Origin: a bacterium
Lineage (GTDB): Bacteria > CAIWAD01
Length of the DNA stretch: 64,000 nucleotides
NCBI GenBank assembly: GCA_030429345.1
Contig: JAUIFJ010000015.1
Location: 1-64,000 of the forward strand
Reading direction: 5' to 3'
In this document: positions 49,924 to 59,318 of the stretch, in pieces
Numbering within the stretch: the first letter of the stretch is position 1
Layout: each line of letters starts with the position of its first letter
The notes under the pieces: model-generated
The model's database searches: none
What the model was told of the DNA's origin: nothing
The model's input: only the letters and a program-made list of their open reading frames with translations
Position numbers and translations under genes: made by a program

Positions 49924-50558
49924 CTGCAGGCGAAGCCTGCAGTCCTGTAGGATGTTTCTTCCCACCTTGAGATCCACCCCGGAGAGGACGGATCACACCA
50001 TTCCCCTGATTCGCGGACCCCTACCTTGTTGGATCACACAGTCAAGGGTGGAACCCCCTGGAAAACTGCAGGCGAAGCCTGCAGCCCTTTTTGGTCGGCC
50101 GTTGCACGGCCGTGGAAATGGCGAGAATGTTCTGGTGATTCGGACCGAAAAGGGTAGTCAATAGAAAGGGCGAACTGTCCGCGAAGAAATCAACTATCTA
50201 GAACGGCCGTGCAACGGCCGAGCCACTCTAGCTGCAGGCTTCGCCTGCAGTCCTGTAGGATGTTTCTTCCCACCTTGAGATCCACCCCGGAGAGGACGGA
50301 TCACACCGTTCCCCTGATTCGCGGACCCCTACCTTGTTGGATTACACTGTCAAGGGTGGAACCCCCTGGCAAACTGCAGGCGAAGCCTGCAGCCCTTTTT
50401 GGTCGGCCGTTGCACGGCCGTGGAAATGGCGAGAATGTTCTGGTGATTCGGACCGAAAAGGGTAGTCACTAGAAAGGGCGAACTGTCCACGAAGAAATCA
50501 ACTATCTAGAACGGCCGTGCAACGGCCGAGCCACTCTAGCTGCAGGCTTCGCCTGCAG
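49924..50558. repeat. 308-bp tandem duplication with nested palindromes
   Basis: Two nearly identical 308-bp units (49924-50231, 50232-50539) plus the first 19 bases of a third. Each unit carries CTGCAGGCGAAGCCTGCAG-type palindromes at its start and about 140 bases in, and CGGCCGTTGCACGGCCG palindromes in both orientations. The loop of the first palindrome is inverted (GAA versus TTC) between units. The whole 734-base gap between aroC and the desaturase holds no gene. Confidence 0.92.
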
Positions 50559-50639
50559 CCCAAATCCCCGACCAACCAACCCCCATCCGGAGTCCTGGAT
50601 CACACGAGGCCGGGACCCCCTGTCCGAGACATCCATCCC

Positions 50640-51809
50640 CTAGGCAGGCTGGACCTTCAGTTCGCGCAGCAAGGTTTCCCAGTTGGACATCTTCTCGAGG
50701 ATCTCCCGGCGCAGCTGGTCCAGTTCGGCGCGCAGGGCGCGGGCCTGTTCGCTGCGGCGGCTGATGTGCTTGGCGCGGAGGGCGCGGTATTCGCTCCAGG
50801 CGACCTTGCTGCGCTGGTGCAGTTCTTCCAGGTTCGCCTCCAGGGCCTGCAGCTTCTCGCGGGCCTGGGCGGAGAGGCGCGTGATCCATTCCGGGTCCCG
50901 GCGCTCCAGGCGGCGCAGCCTTTCGCGGTGCAGGGCGAGGCGGATCGTCGCCTCCGGCACGCGCTTCAGGCCCCAGGCCTGGCGTGTGCGCTCCAGCAGC
51001 CAGATCACCCACTTGCCGGGATCGAAGTGCCAGGCGCGAATGCCGTTGCGGTAGTCGCCGGGGTAGGCGTGGTGATAGTTGTGGTAGCCTTCGCCGTAGG
51101 TCAGGAAGGCCACGAAGCCGCTGTCGCGGGCGCTGCTCTCGCCGTCGTAGGGCCTACGACCGAGCGTGTGACAGAGGCTGTTGATGAAGAAGGTCCCGTG
51201 ATGCACGAAGACGATGCGCGCCACGCCGCCGAAGAGGAAGCCGCTCAGCGCGGCCTGCAGCAGGCCGTAGCCCAGCAGCGAGCCGATCCCCAGGCCGACC
51301 AGGGTCGGCAGCACCAGGGACAGGCCGATCATCAGCTTGTGAATGTGGCGATCCTGCCAGACCAGGAAAGGATCCTTGAGCAGGTCCTTCACGTTGTCCC
51401 GGCTCAGCGGCGGTTGCTTGCGGATCAGCCAGCCTATGTGGGCATGAAAAAAGCCCTTGCGGATGTTGTAGGGATCGTAGGGCATGCCGTCGCGATCGAC
51501 GAAGCGGTGGTGGTAGCGGTGCTCGCTGGACCAGGTGATGGCGCTGTGCTCCAGGCTGGCCGTCGCCGCCAGCACCGCCGCCTTGCGCACCCAGGGCCTG
51601 GCGTCGAAACTGCGGTGCGCCACCAGGCGGTGATAGCCCACCGTGATGCCCAGTCCGGTGGCGTAGGCCATGAGAAGGAAATGCAGGATATCGAACAGCC
51701 CAAGGCCCCAGGTGGAGATGTACCAGGGCACGCCAACCAGCGCCACGACGGGACTGATCAGCAGGAAAAGGGTTGTTTTCCAGTTGATGGGGCGATCTTC
51801 TGTCTTCAT
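50640..51809 (-). CDS. Acyl-CoA / fatty acid desaturase with coiled-coil tail
   Basis: A 389-residue membrane di-iron desaturase of the stearoyl-CoA (delta-9) type. Histidine boxes: HRLVAHRSF, EHRYHHRF and EGYHNYHHAYPGDYR. There are two pairs of hydrophobic helices. After about residue 285 comes an extra charged helical region (LHRERLRRLERRDPEWITRL, AKHISRRSEQARALRAELDQ), predicted coiled coil, not found in the minimal bacterial enzyme. AAGGAA precedes ATG 51809. It is likely to set membrane fluidity. Electron donor unknown. Confidence 0.92.
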   Translation of the reverse strand: MKTEDRPINWKTTLFLLISPVVALVGVPWYISTWGLGLFDILHFLLMAYATGLGITVGYHRLVAHRSFDARPWVRKAAVLAATASLEHSAITWSSEHRYHHRFVDRDGMPYDPYNIRKGFFHAHIGWLIRKQPPLSRDNVKDLLKDPFLVWQDRHIHKLMIGLSLVLPTLVGLGIGSLLGYGLLQAALSGFLFGGVARIVFVHHGTFFINSLCHTLGRRPYDGESSARDSGFVAFLTYGEGYHNYHHAYPGDYRNGIRAWHFDPGKWVIWLLERTRQAWGLKRVPEATIRLALHRERLRRLERRDPEWITRLSAQAREKLQALEANLEELHQRSKVAWSEYRALRAKHISRRSEQARALRAELDQLRREILEKMSNWETLLRELKVQPA

Positions 51810-51930
51810 GGTTTCCTTCAGGATGAACCGATTCTCGGGAGTGCCTACCGAATGCCGAGCGACCCAGTTTAGGAAATCCGCCGAGCAGGGGCTTGACCGG
51901 CTCCGGAAAAAGCAAGTCCGCCGCCGGCGG

Positions 51931-54120
51931 CTACCGTCCCAGCGCGCCTTCCAGCGCCTCGGGTGAATCCAATGGCGCGGAGCAGCTGAAGTCTTCGCAA
52001 AGATAGACCCGGCAGCCCGTTTCCGGAATCTGCATCGCGCGGCACCAGGGCGTCAGGTCGTGCAGCGCATCCGCGTTGGCATGCGTCTTCAGCAGGCGCA
52101 CCTGGAAGGGCAGGAAGCGCCTGTCCAGGACCTGCAGCATCTCTCCGGCGGAGGCCCGGTCCGGCGCGCAGAGGACGATTTCGCTGCCTCCGTTCACCAG
52201 GTGATCCAGGGCGCAGAGGGCGCGATCCGCGCCATTGTGAGACAGCGCGGCTTCGGCCGCGATTCGCCCGGCCAGCGAGTGCGCGCGCTGCTCCAGTTCG
52301 GGCCGGGCCGTGAGACGGGCCAGCTGCACCAGGTTCTCGAGCGCCAGCGAATTGCCCGCGGGTAGGGCGCCGTCGTAAAAGTCCTTCTGCCGCGGAAGGG
52401 TTTCGCTGTACTCGGCGGCCGTCATGAAGTAGCCGCCGTGGTCCCGGTCCAGGTAGAGGCTGTCGCACTCCTGCTGCAGGCGCAGGGCCTCGCGCAGCCA
52501 GCGGGGATCGAAATCGGCCTGGTACAGCGCCAGCAGCCCGCCGATCAGAGCGGCGTGATCCATCAGCATGGCCGGTATACCGGCCTGCCCCTTGCGCCAG
52601 CGATGCAGCAGGCCGCCCTGTTCATCCCTCATCTCCCGAAGAACGAACTCCGCGGCTTCGACGGCGGCGGCATGAAAAGCCGGCTCCTCCAGGACAACTC
52701 CTGCCCGCGCCAGGGCGGCGATCATCATGCCGTTCCAGTCGCAAAGCACCTTGTCGTCCAGCAGGGGATGCGGGCGGGTCTCGCGGCTGGCGAACACTTG
52801 CCGGCGGGCCTTCTCCAGGGCCTCCAGATCGGTGCCCGGAGGAAAGAGTGTCTCACGAATGCCTTCCCCGGGTCCGCCGGGAAGACGCAGCACGTGCAGC
52901 CCCTCTTCGCGCCCGCTTTCGCCGGCCCAGTTCCCGGCTCCGTCGACGCCGTATGCCTGGCAGAAGAGCTCGCCTTCTTCGCCCGCCGCTTCCAGCAGCT
53001 GCAGCCTCTTCCAGGTGTAGAAGCGCCCCTCTTCCCCTTCGCTGTCGGCGTCCTCAGCGGAATGGAATCCGCCGGCGGGGTCCCGCATGCGCTGGATCAC
53101 ATAGCCGCAGGTCTCGCGGATCACGTCCTCGTAGAACGGGCGGCCCGTCTGCTGCCATGCGTCGCAGTAGACGGGAAGCAGCAGGGCCTGGTCATAGAGC
53201 ATCTTCTCGAAATGGGGCACACGCCACTCCCCGTCCGTCGAGTAGCGATGAAAGCCATGGCCGACCTGGTCGTAAAGGCCGCCGCGCCGCATTTCCTGCA
53301 GGGTCTTCTCCGCGGCGTGCAGCATCTCCGCGCGTGGAGTCCGCGCGTGTTGCGCAAGCAGCAGGGCCGTGTGCTGCGGAGTCGGAAACCTCGGCGCGCC
53401 GCCGAATCCGCCCCAGGCGGCATCGAAGCGCTGCAGGAGCTGGCTGGCCGCCGTTGCCGGCAGTGAAGGATCCACCTTGCCGGCAGGGCCCTCGAAGCGG
53501 CTGCGCTCGAGGGCCTGGCGGATCTGTGTCACCGTGTCACGCACTTTCCCGCGCTCGTCCCGCCAGGCTCCCGCCAGCGCGGGCAGCAGCTCGAGCATGC
53601 CCGGCCGGCCATAGCGCTGCTCCTGCGGGAAATAGGTCCCGGCGAAGAAGGCCTGGCCTTCTGGGTCCATCACAATGGTCAACGGCCAGCCGCCCTGGCC
53701 GGTCAGGCTCTGGCAGATGCTCATGTAGTGCGCGTCCAGGTCCGGGCGCTCCTCGCGATCGACCTTGATCGAGACGAATTGCTCGTTGAGCAGCGCGGCG
53801 ACGCTGTCGTCCTCGAAGCTCTCGTGTTCCATGACATGGCACCAGTGGCAGGTGCTGTAGCCGATGCTGAGAAAGACCGGGCAATCGCGCCTGCGCGCTT
53901 CCTCGAAGGCTTCCGCGGACCAGGGCTGCCAGTGGACGGGATTGTCCTTGTGCTGCAGCAGGTAGGGGCTCAATTCCCCGGAAAGGCGGTTGTATGACAT
54001 GCTTGCATCTCCCTTGGTTCCGGTTCCAGGCGCTTCGCTTCCACAGGCGGAAACAAGGAGGCCCGCCAGCAGCACGCAGCCGGGGATTCCTGTTCCCGCC
54101 CGCTTCCGGAGCAGTTTCAT
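51931..54120 (-). CDS. Thioredoxin-domain YyaL-type protein, probable lipoprotein
   Basis: A 729-residue protein of the DUF255/YyaL family: a thioredoxin-like N-terminal domain ([20 protein letters not shown], active-site CHWC) joined to an alpha/alpha barrel related to N-acylglucosamine 2-epimerases ([40 protein letters not shown]). Start 54120 adds a lipobox ([11 protein letters not shown]); a second start at 54000 (MSYNRLSG) has its own GGGAG, so a cytoplasmic form is possible. Its start overlaps the prenyltransferase stop by four bases. Exact reaction unknown. Confidence 0.9.
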   Translation of the reverse strand: MKLLRKRAGTGIPGCVLLAGLLVSACGSEAPGTGTKGDASMSYNRLSGELSPYLLQHKDNPVHWQPWSAEAFEEARRRDCPVFLSIGYSTCHWCHVMEHESFEDDSVAALLNEQFVSIKVDREERPDLDAHYMSICQSLTGQGGWPLTIVMDPEGQAFFAGTYFPQEQRYGRPGMLELLPALAGAWRDERGKVRDTVTQIRQALERSRFEGPAGKVDPSLPATAASQLLQRFDAAWGGFGGAPRFPTPQHTALLLAQHARTPRAEMLHAAEKTLQEMRRGGLYDQVGHGFHRYSTDGEWRVPHFEKMLYDQALLLPVYCDAWQQTGRPFYEDVIRETCGYVIQRMRDPAGGFHSAEDADSEGEEGRFYTWKRLQLLEAAGEEGELFCQAYGVDGAGNWAGESGREEGLHVLRLPGGPGEGIRETLFPPGTDLEALEKARRQVFASRETRPHPLLDDKVLCDWNGMMIAALARAGVVLEEPAFHAAAVEAAEFVLREMRDEQGGLLHRWRKGQAGIPAMLMDHAALIGGLLALYQADFDPRWLREALRLQQECDSLYLDRDHGGYFMTAAEYSETLPRQKDFYDGALPAGNSLALENLVQLARLTARPELEQRAHSLAGRIAAEAALSHNGADRALCALDHLVNGGSEIVLCAPDRASAGEMLQVLDRRFLPFQVRLLKTHANADALHDLTPWCRAMQIPETGCRVYLCEDFSCSAPLDSPEALEGALGR

Positions 54121-55004
54121 GCGCTCCAAAGGGCGAGCCAGAGCAGCAGCAGGATTCCTTTCTGCCACTTCTTGTAGCGGGCGAAAGCCTGTGTCCGCAG
54201 GGCGGCCGTCGCCGGCAGGAAGAGCGCGAGGGCCGGCAAGGCGGCCAGTGGAGGCATTCCCGGCCAGCTGTGCCACAGAAGCGCCCCCGCCGCGACCAGC
54301 AGAAGGAGCAGGCTGAGGCGCGCCGCTTCCACCGGCGACCAGAGCACGGCAAGGGTCTTCTTGCCGCTCCGGCGATCGGCATCGATGTGACTCAGGCCGC
54401 TGCCCAGGGCGGAAGAAGCGCCCAACAGGAAGCCGCAGCACAGCAGCCAGGCGGTGTGATCCAGAAGAACACCGTGGAAATGACCGGCCACGATCAGCGG
54501 CAGGAGTACGCCGGTGCCGAGCGCTTCCAGCACTTCCCCGCCGCCGCGGTAATTGAAGGCAAAGGGCGCGAAGCCATAGGCCAGCACGCAGACCTCGGCC
54601 GCCAGCACCAGCACGCTCAGCGGACCGATGCCGCCCTCCTGCCAGAGGGCCAGCAGCAGGCAGGCCAGCAGCGAGAGGACGGCCACCACAAGAACGGAAC
54701 GGTGTCCCAGCCTGCCCGCCGCAAGGGGGCGTCTGGCCGCCGCGGCCGGATTCCCGTGTACCTCCAGGCCATCCGCGCGCCGGTCGGCGAGATCGTTGCA
54801 CAGGACAATGGCCAGGTGCGCCGGCAGCAGGAAGGCGCCCAGGGCCAGAAGACCGCCGGCATGTTGGGCCTGCAGCGGCCAGCCGGCCAGGTGCAGCCCC
54901 AGCCCTACGGGGAAGAGCAGCTTGGGAAAGGCCGCCGGACGCGCGCTGATCCACCAGGCGCGCCAGGAAGGCTTGACGGGCTGGATCTGTGTCAAGGTCG
55001 TCAT
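54117..55004 (-). CDS. UbiA-family prenyltransferase, second copy
   Basis: A 295-residue multi-pass prenyltransferase. The first aspartate motif is [20 protein letters not shown] and the second is [19 protein letters not shown], with the loop [20 protein letters not shown]. It shares the NYRGGGE loop with the copy at 43-44 kb but is otherwise clearly diverged, suggesting a different acceptor. It is coupled to the YyaL gene by a four-base overlap. ATG 55004 lacks a strong ribosome site; it is divergent from the unknown gene to its right. Confidence 0.82.
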   Translation of the reverse strand: MTTLTQIQPVKPSWRAWWISARPAAFPKLLFPVGLGLHLAGWPLQAQHAGGLLALGAFLLPAHLAIVLCNDLADRRADGLEVHGNPAAAARRPLAAGRLGHRSVLVVAVLSLLACLLLALWQEGGIGPLSVLVLAAEVCVLAYGFAPFAFNYRGGGEVLEALGTGVLLPLIVAGHFHGVLLDHTAWLLCCGFLLGASSALGSGLSHIDADRRSGKKTLAVLWSPVEAARLSLLLLLVAAGALLWHSWPGMPPLAALPALALFLPATAALRTQAFARYKKWQKGILLLLWLALWSA

Positions 55005-55073
55005 GAATAGAAGTTGCCAAGCTATGCCCTGATGGACAATTCCTTCGGCTCCAGACTCCGTGAAAGAAGGTGT

Positions 55074-55805
55074 ATGACAGGCCCGAACCCACTCATCGAA
55101 TCGCTTTCCCTGCCCGCTTTGCTGGCGGATCGCCTGGCGGCCTGCGACCGGAAGGTGCAGGAACGGTCGGCCTCCTGGAACAGCCTGGCGCCCAACGGAC
55201 GCCGCGCCGCCTTGCCCGGCGAGATCCTCCTGCGGCACACTCCCCTACTGGAAACGGACCATGCCTGGGTCGCCTTTCTATGCGAGTATACAGAGTCTCT
55301 GCTGGAACATTTTCCCGAAAACCTCTTTTGCGACCTGGACGGTCTGGCGAGCGCTACCCGGCAAGGGTCGGCCCCGCTTTTTCATGCCCTGCTGGAACTC
55401 AACCTGCTCTATGGATGCAAGGGGCCGATCCGTTTCCGCTACGTGCATGATTTTCTCTATGGCTGGGACTGGGTCAAGTGGTTGCGTCGCACGCGCGGCA
55501 AGGCGGCAGAAACCCCGCCCTTTTCGATGAGTTTCCTGCAACACCTGCTGTCACGCGCAGGGGAGATCGGCCGGCAGCTCCAGGATCGTGATACAGGCTG
55601 GCAGGAACTGGCGCCCGGCGAGTTCCGCAACCCCTTTCCCTACAGTCGTGAGCAGACGGACGAGGCCCTTCTGCTGCGCGAGGCTTCCCGTCGCGGGCTG
55701 GTGCCGGTGCGGACCTGGGGAAAGCCGCTCTTCGAAGCCGCCGGTCTGGATCGCAACTGGCACCAGGAGCGCGAAGCCCTGGCCCGGGAACTGGGGTTGG
55801 CGTAG
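55074..55805 (+). CDS. Unknown protein of 243 residues
   Basis: I do not recognise this gene. The product is soluble and helical, with acidic N-terminal segments ([40 protein letters not shown]), an aromatic-rich centre ([20 protein letters not shown]) and a charged C-terminus ([15 protein letters not shown]). AAGAAGG lies just before ATG 55074; an upstream TTG in frame has no site. It stands alone, divergent from the UbiA gene and convergent with mnmA. Confidence 0.7.
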   Translation: MTGPNPLIESLSLPALLADRLAACDRKVQERSASWNSLAPNGRRAALPGEILLRHTPLLETDHAWVAFLCEYTESLLEHFPENLFCDLDGLASATRQGSAPLFHALLELNLLYGCKGPIRFRYVHDFLYGWDWVKWLRRTRGKAAETPPFSMSFLQHLLSRAGEIGRQLQDRDTGWQELAPGEFRNPFPYSREQTDEALLLREASRRGLVPVRTWGKPLFEAAGLDRNWHQEREALARELGLA

Positions 55806-55820
55806 GGCCAAGGGTGTGTT

Positions 55821-55919
55821 CTCGCGCAGAGACGCAGAGACGCGATGGACATCCCGGTCAACCGGAGGCACCCGAACGTCCCGCTTCTCTTCTCTGCGGC
55901 CTCAGCGTCTCTGCGTGAG
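55821..55919. repeat. Inverted repeat between convergent genes, CGCAGAGACGC arms
   Basis: The left arm (CTCGCGCAGAGACGCAGAG, from 55821) and the right arm (ending GCGTCTCTGCGTGAG at 55919) are complementary around a roughly 50-nt spacer. It fills the 117-base gap between converging genes and could serve as a bidirectional terminator. It resembles in style the element at 43.9 kb. Confidence 0.75.
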
Positions 55920-55922
55920 GTC

Positions 55923-57017
55923 CTAGCTCTCTTCCCGCTCGAGAATCTTCTCGACCACCGCGCTTCCCAGGCAGCGCTCGCCGTCGTAGAACACGGTGAA
56001 CTGCCCCGCGGCGACTCCGGGGTCGGAGACATCCAGGGCAACCTGCCAGCGCTCTCCGTCTTCGGGTGTGACATGGCAGTCCCAGAGGCGCGGCCCGTGC
56101 CGCAGGCGGCACTGCAGACGGCCTTCGGGGGCCTCGGCCTGCAGCCAGTTGGGGGAGCCTGCGCGAAAGCGGCGACAGCGGCGCGCGGCGAGCCGCTCCG
56201 CGTGTGCCACATAGATCACGTTCTCGCCGATGTCCTTGTCCACCACGTACCACGGCCCGCCATGCAGGCCGATCCCCTTGCGCTGCCCGATGGTGTAGTA
56301 CCAGTAGCCCTCGTGGCGACCGATCACGCTCCCGTCCTCCTCGACGATGATCCGCCCTTCGCGCGTTCCCAGGTGATGTCGCACGAACTCGTCATAGGGG
56401 ATCTTGCCCAGGAAGCAGATGCCCTGGCTGTCCCTGCGTTCGCGGTTGGGCAGGTTCCAGCGCGCCGCCAGTTCGCGGACCCGGACCTTGGGCAGTGCGC
56501 CAAGAGGAAACAGGCAGCGGGCCAGCTGCTCAGGACGCATGCGGGCCAGGAAATAGCTCTGGTCCTTGACCGGGTCGACGCCGCGGCGCAGCACGGACCC
56601 TTGGCTTTCGTGATCCAGGCGGGCATAGTGACCGCTGGCAACACGGGAAAAGCCGCTGCCCGCGCTCTCCATGAAAGCACCGAACTTGATCCGGCTGTTG
56701 CAGAGCAGGTCGGGGCTCGGCGTGTGACCGGCGCGCAATTCCTGTACGACATAGGAGACCACGCGCTCCCAGTATTCCTCCTGCAGGGGAATCACCTGCA
56801 GCTCGACTCCCGCCTGCTCGCAGACGGCGCGGGCGTAGGCCAGGTCCTCCTCCCAGGGACAGTCCCCCAGGAAGGCCAGCTCCTCCTGCAGCCAGATTTT
56901 CAGGTAGAAGGCCGTCGGCCGGTGGCCCTGTTCCTGCAGCAGCCGGAGGGCCACGGAACTGTCGACACCGCCCGAGAGCAGCAGCGCGATCTCTTCTCCC
57001 TGCCGCGGCCGGATCAC
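55923..57017 (-). CDS. mnmA: tRNA-specific 2-thiouridylase
   Basis: A 364-residue enzyme that adds sulfur to U34 of Glu, Gln and Lys tRNAs. It has the PP-loop ALLLSGGVDSSVALRL, a catalytic Cys in DLLCNSRIKFGAF, VASGHYARL and DPVKDQSYFLARM. The second catalytic Cys lies in RDSQGICFLGKIPYDEFV, and YTIGQRKGIGL is conserved. The GTG start at 57017 overlaps the Rieske stop by four bases, giving tight coupling to a 2Fe-2S protein. Length is normal for the family. Confidence 0.94.
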   Translation of the reverse strand: MIRPRQGEEIALLLSGGVDSSVALRLLQEQGHRPTAFYLKIWLQEELAFLGDCPWEEDLAYARAVCEQAGVELQVIPLQEEYWERVVSYVVQELRAGHTPSPDLLCNSRIKFGAFMESAGSGFSRVASGHYARLDHESQGSVLRRGVDPVKDQSYFLARMRPEQLARCLFPLGALPKVRVRELAARWNLPNRERRDSQGICFLGKIPYDEFVRHHLGTREGRIIVEEDGSVIGRHEGYWYYTIGQRKGIGLHGGPWYVVDKDIGENVIYVAHAERLAARRCRRFRAGSPNWLQAEAPEGRLQCRLRHGPRLWDCHVTPEDGERWQVALDVSDPGVAAGQFTVFYDGERCLGSAVVEKILEREES

Positions 57018-57322
57018 AGTTCGACCTGGATCCTTCCGCCCTGCTCGCGCGCCGGGAAGGTGCGCAGGTCCTCGAAGGCCGGCGGCGTCAAGGCCGCTCC
57101 GGTGATCAGGCTGAAGCGCGCCCCGTGGATCGGGCACTCGATCTCCTCGCCTTCGCAGGGGCCGTCGTGCAGTTCGAAATCGTCATGGGTGCACAGGTTC
57201 TCCACCGCGTAGGGTTGTCCCTGGATGCGGCAGAGCAGCAGGTCGACTCCCAGCAGTTCCACCCGTCGCGGCTGCCCTTCCTGCAGGTCTTCCGCCGCGC
57301 AGGCATCCTTGTATTCGGCCAT
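57014..57322 (-). CDS. Rieske-type 2Fe-2S ferredoxin
   Basis: A 102-residue single Rieske domain with cluster ligands in ENLCTHDDFELHDG (C-x-H) and ECPIHGARF (C-x-x-H). It resembles ferredoxin components of dioxygenases and the small subunit of nitrite reductase. GGAGA precedes ATG 57322. It is translationally coupled to mnmA, and no oxygenase gene is near, so a role in sulfur or electron supply for tRNA thiolation is possible but speculative. Confidence 0.9.
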   Translation of the reverse strand: MAEYKDACAAEDLQEGQPRRVELLGVDLLLCRIQGQPYAVENLCTHDDFELHDGPCEGEEIECPIHGARFSLITGAALTPPAFEDLRTFPAREQGGRIQVEL

Positions 57323-57373
57323 GGGTTCTCCTCTCCGGCCGGGTTCTTCCGGCCGCCTGCAAGCATAACACGA

Positions 57374-58264
57374 TCAGGGGATTCTTGCCTTCGCCTTGCG
57401 CGAGGCCTGCAGCAGGTCCGCGCTGAACAGGGCCAGGCCGATCCAGATCAGGCTGAAACTGAGCAGCTGCCCCGGCTTGAGCGCCTCGCCGAAGAGGCTC
57501 ACCGCCAGCAGGAACTGCAGGCTGGGCGCCAGGTACTGCAGCAGGCCGGTGACGCTCAGGGGCAGTTCGCGTACTCCGCGGGCGAAGAGCCAGAGCGGAG
57601 TCAGGGTGACCAGGCCACAGAAGGGCAGGGCCCAGGGGAGCCAGGGGGGAGCCGGCCCGGAGGCCTGCGCGCTGCCGGCAACCAGCAGCAGGGCTGCCGG
57701 CACCAGGATCGTCGTTTCGATGAACAGCCCTTCCACGCTGCCGCGGCGCAGGCTTTTCTTCAACAGGCTGTAGCCGGCGAAACTGCTTGCCATGGCCAAA
57801 GCCAGCCAGGGCGTCGTCCCGGCGACGAGCACCAGGTTGAGTACGGCAATGGCCGCCAGGCCGACGGCGCACAAACGAGCCGCGTTGAGTCTTTCCCGCA
57901 GCAACACCATGCCCAGCAGCACATTGAGAAGCGGATTGATGAAATAAGCCAGGCTGATGTCGAGCACCCGGTCGTGCTGCACCGCCCAGAGAAAAAGGCC
58001 CCAGTTGCCGCCGATCAGCAGGGCGCAGATCGCGCGACGCAGGAGAACCCCGTCAAGGCGCACCAGGCTCTTCAGCAGATGGGAGGGCAGCCCGCGGTGG
58101 CGCAGTGCCAGCAGCAGCAGCGCCGTGCCCGCCGACCACAGGATGCGCTCCCCGAGCAGGACCCGGGCCGGAAGGCTTTCGACCAGTTTCCAGTAAAGCG
58201 GCGCCAGCCCCCAGAAGACGAAGGCGGCCGCCACGGAGCCCAGGCCCCGCGGTAGACGGTTCAA
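57374..58264 (-). CDS. rarD: RarD-like EamA-family permease
   Basis: A 296-residue inner-membrane transporter with ten hydrophobic helices. GSVAAAFVFWGLAPLYWKLV, RILWSAGTALLLLAL, WGLFLWAVQHDRVLDISLAY, FINPLLNVLLGMVLLRERL and LLQYLAPSLQFLLAVSLFGE are RarD signatures (chloramphenicol-sensitive protein family). Substrate unknown. The TTG start overlaps the SDR stop by four bases. Confidence 0.9.
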   Translation of the reverse strand: MNRLPRGLGSVAAAFVFWGLAPLYWKLVESLPARVLLGERILWSAGTALLLLALRHRGLPSHLLKSLVRLDGVLLRRAICALLIGGNWGLFLWAVQHDRVLDISLAYFINPLLNVLLGMVLLRERLNAARLCAVGLAAIAVLNLVLVAGTTPWLALAMASSFAGYSLLKKSLRRGSVEGLFIETTILVPAALLLVAGSAQASGPAPPWLPWALPFCGLVTLTPLWLFARGVRELPLSVTGLLQYLAPSLQFLLAVSLFGEALKPGQLLSFSLIWIGLALFSADLLQASRKAKARIP

Positions 58265-58956
58265 CGCGCCAGGGTCAGGGACGCGCCGCTGACCAGCCGC
58301 GAGGCCGGATCCGCCAGGAAGGAGATCACCTCGGCAATGCCTTCCGGCGGCAGCCAGGAGGAGGTGTCCGCATCCGGCATGGCCTCGCGGTTGGCGGGAG
58401 TGTCAATGATGGTCGGAATGACGGCGTTGACGCGAATGCCGTCGGGCAGCAGTTCTTCCGACAGCGAGCGCGTCAGGCCGAGCACGGCGGACTTGCTCGC
58501 CGTATACGCGGCCATGCTGGCGCCGCCGTCGTAGAGCGCGGGCCGTGCGCCGACCGTGATCACGCTGGCCGGCGACGCCTCGCGCAGGCGGGGCAGGGCC
58601 GAGCGAATGGTGTGATACAGCGAACGCAGGTTCATGTCCAGCATGCCTTCGAGATCCTCCGCCCCGGTCTCCGCCAGGCCGCCGAAGTGGAAGCCCCCCG
58701 CCATGCAGGCCAACGCATCCAGCCGACCCGCCGGCAGCGCCCTGAACCAGTCCTCGGCCGCCTGGGCTGAACTCAGGTCACACAGGGAGGCATGAAGCCT
58801 GCCTTCGCCCCGGAAGCCCTCCAGCAGGCGCTCCCTCTCCCGCTCGGTGAAACAGGGTACGTATACACTGCGACCGCCTTCCAGCAGGCTGCGCGTCACC
58901 GCGCTGCCCAGGAAGCCCGCGCCGCCGGTGACGACGGCCATGGACGTGCTGGCCAT
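58261..58956 (-). CDS. Short-chain dehydrogenase/reductase
   Basis: A 231-residue SDR with the cofactor motif VVTGGAGFLGSAVTRSL, CDLSSA and an LACMAGGFHFGG strand in place of NNAG. The catalytic Tyr-Lys lies in AAYTASKSAVLGLTRSL, and RVNAVIPTIIDTP follows. The usual catalytic serine region reads SVITVGARPALYDGG, without a clear serine at the standard place, so activity may be altered. AAGGAGG precedes ATG 58956. It is in line with MoaA upstream and RarD downstream. Confidence 0.87.
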   Translation of the reverse strand: MASTSMAVVTGGAGFLGSAVTRSLLEGGRSVYVPCFTERERERLLEGFRGEGRLHASLCDLSSAQAAEDWFRALPAGRLDALACMAGGFHFGGLAETGAEDLEGMLDMNLRSLYHTIRSALPRLREASPASVITVGARPALYDGGASMAAYTASKSAVLGLTRSLSEELLPDGIRVNAVIPTIIDTPANREAMPDADTSSWLPPEGIAEVISFLADPASRLVSGASLTLAR

Positions 58957-58969
58957 GAAATCCTCCTTT

Positions 58970-59317
58970 TCAGCCTTGCCTGGCGCCGGGCCAGTCTTCG
59001 CCTTCGTAGTAGCGCGTGCCCTGGTGCCCCTTGCGCGGGAAGGCCTGCCTGGCCCTCTCGCCCGGCGCTTCCACGTGGATCAAGGTGCGCGGCCGCCCGG
59101 ACTTGGGGTTGATCGCCCCGGGCGTGAAGCCCGTGATACGCAGCCGGCCGACCACGCGGTGCTCGTGGATCGTGTAGACCCAGTGTCCGACCTGCAGCTT
59201 CGAGGGGCTGCCCGCCATGTGGAACTCGTAGTCCTTGAGCCGGCCGTCGTAGAGGGAATCGACGAAGTCGGCCCCCTCGCCGGCCGGAATGGTCTTGGTG
59301 ATTCCGAAATCGCTCAC
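58970..59317 (-). CDS. Small PUA/ASCH-like domain protein
   Basis: A 115-residue protein beginning at a GTG just after the moaA stop, with GGAGG inside the end of moaA. The stretch KLQVGHWVYTIHEHRVVGRL, RITGFTPGAINPKSG, PRTLIHVEAPG has the strand-rich pattern of PUA-like/ASCH folds that bind RNA or nucleotides. This is a fold impression only. Coupling to moaA suggests co-expression with molybdenum cofactor synthesis. Confidence 0.65.
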   Translation of the reverse strand: MSDFGITKTIPAGEGADFVDSLYDGRLKDYEFHMAGSPSKLQVGHWVYTIHEHRVVGRLRITGFTPGAINPKSGRPRTLIHVEAPGERARQAFPRKGHQGTRYYEGEDWPGARQG

Positions 59318-59318
59318 C

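Noticed and set aside
54121-55092. N-terminal extension of the YyaL-type protein to over 1000 residues
   Set aside because: It runs antiparallel in frame through the UbiA gene, which is clearly real; a lipobox start at 54120 is preferred.
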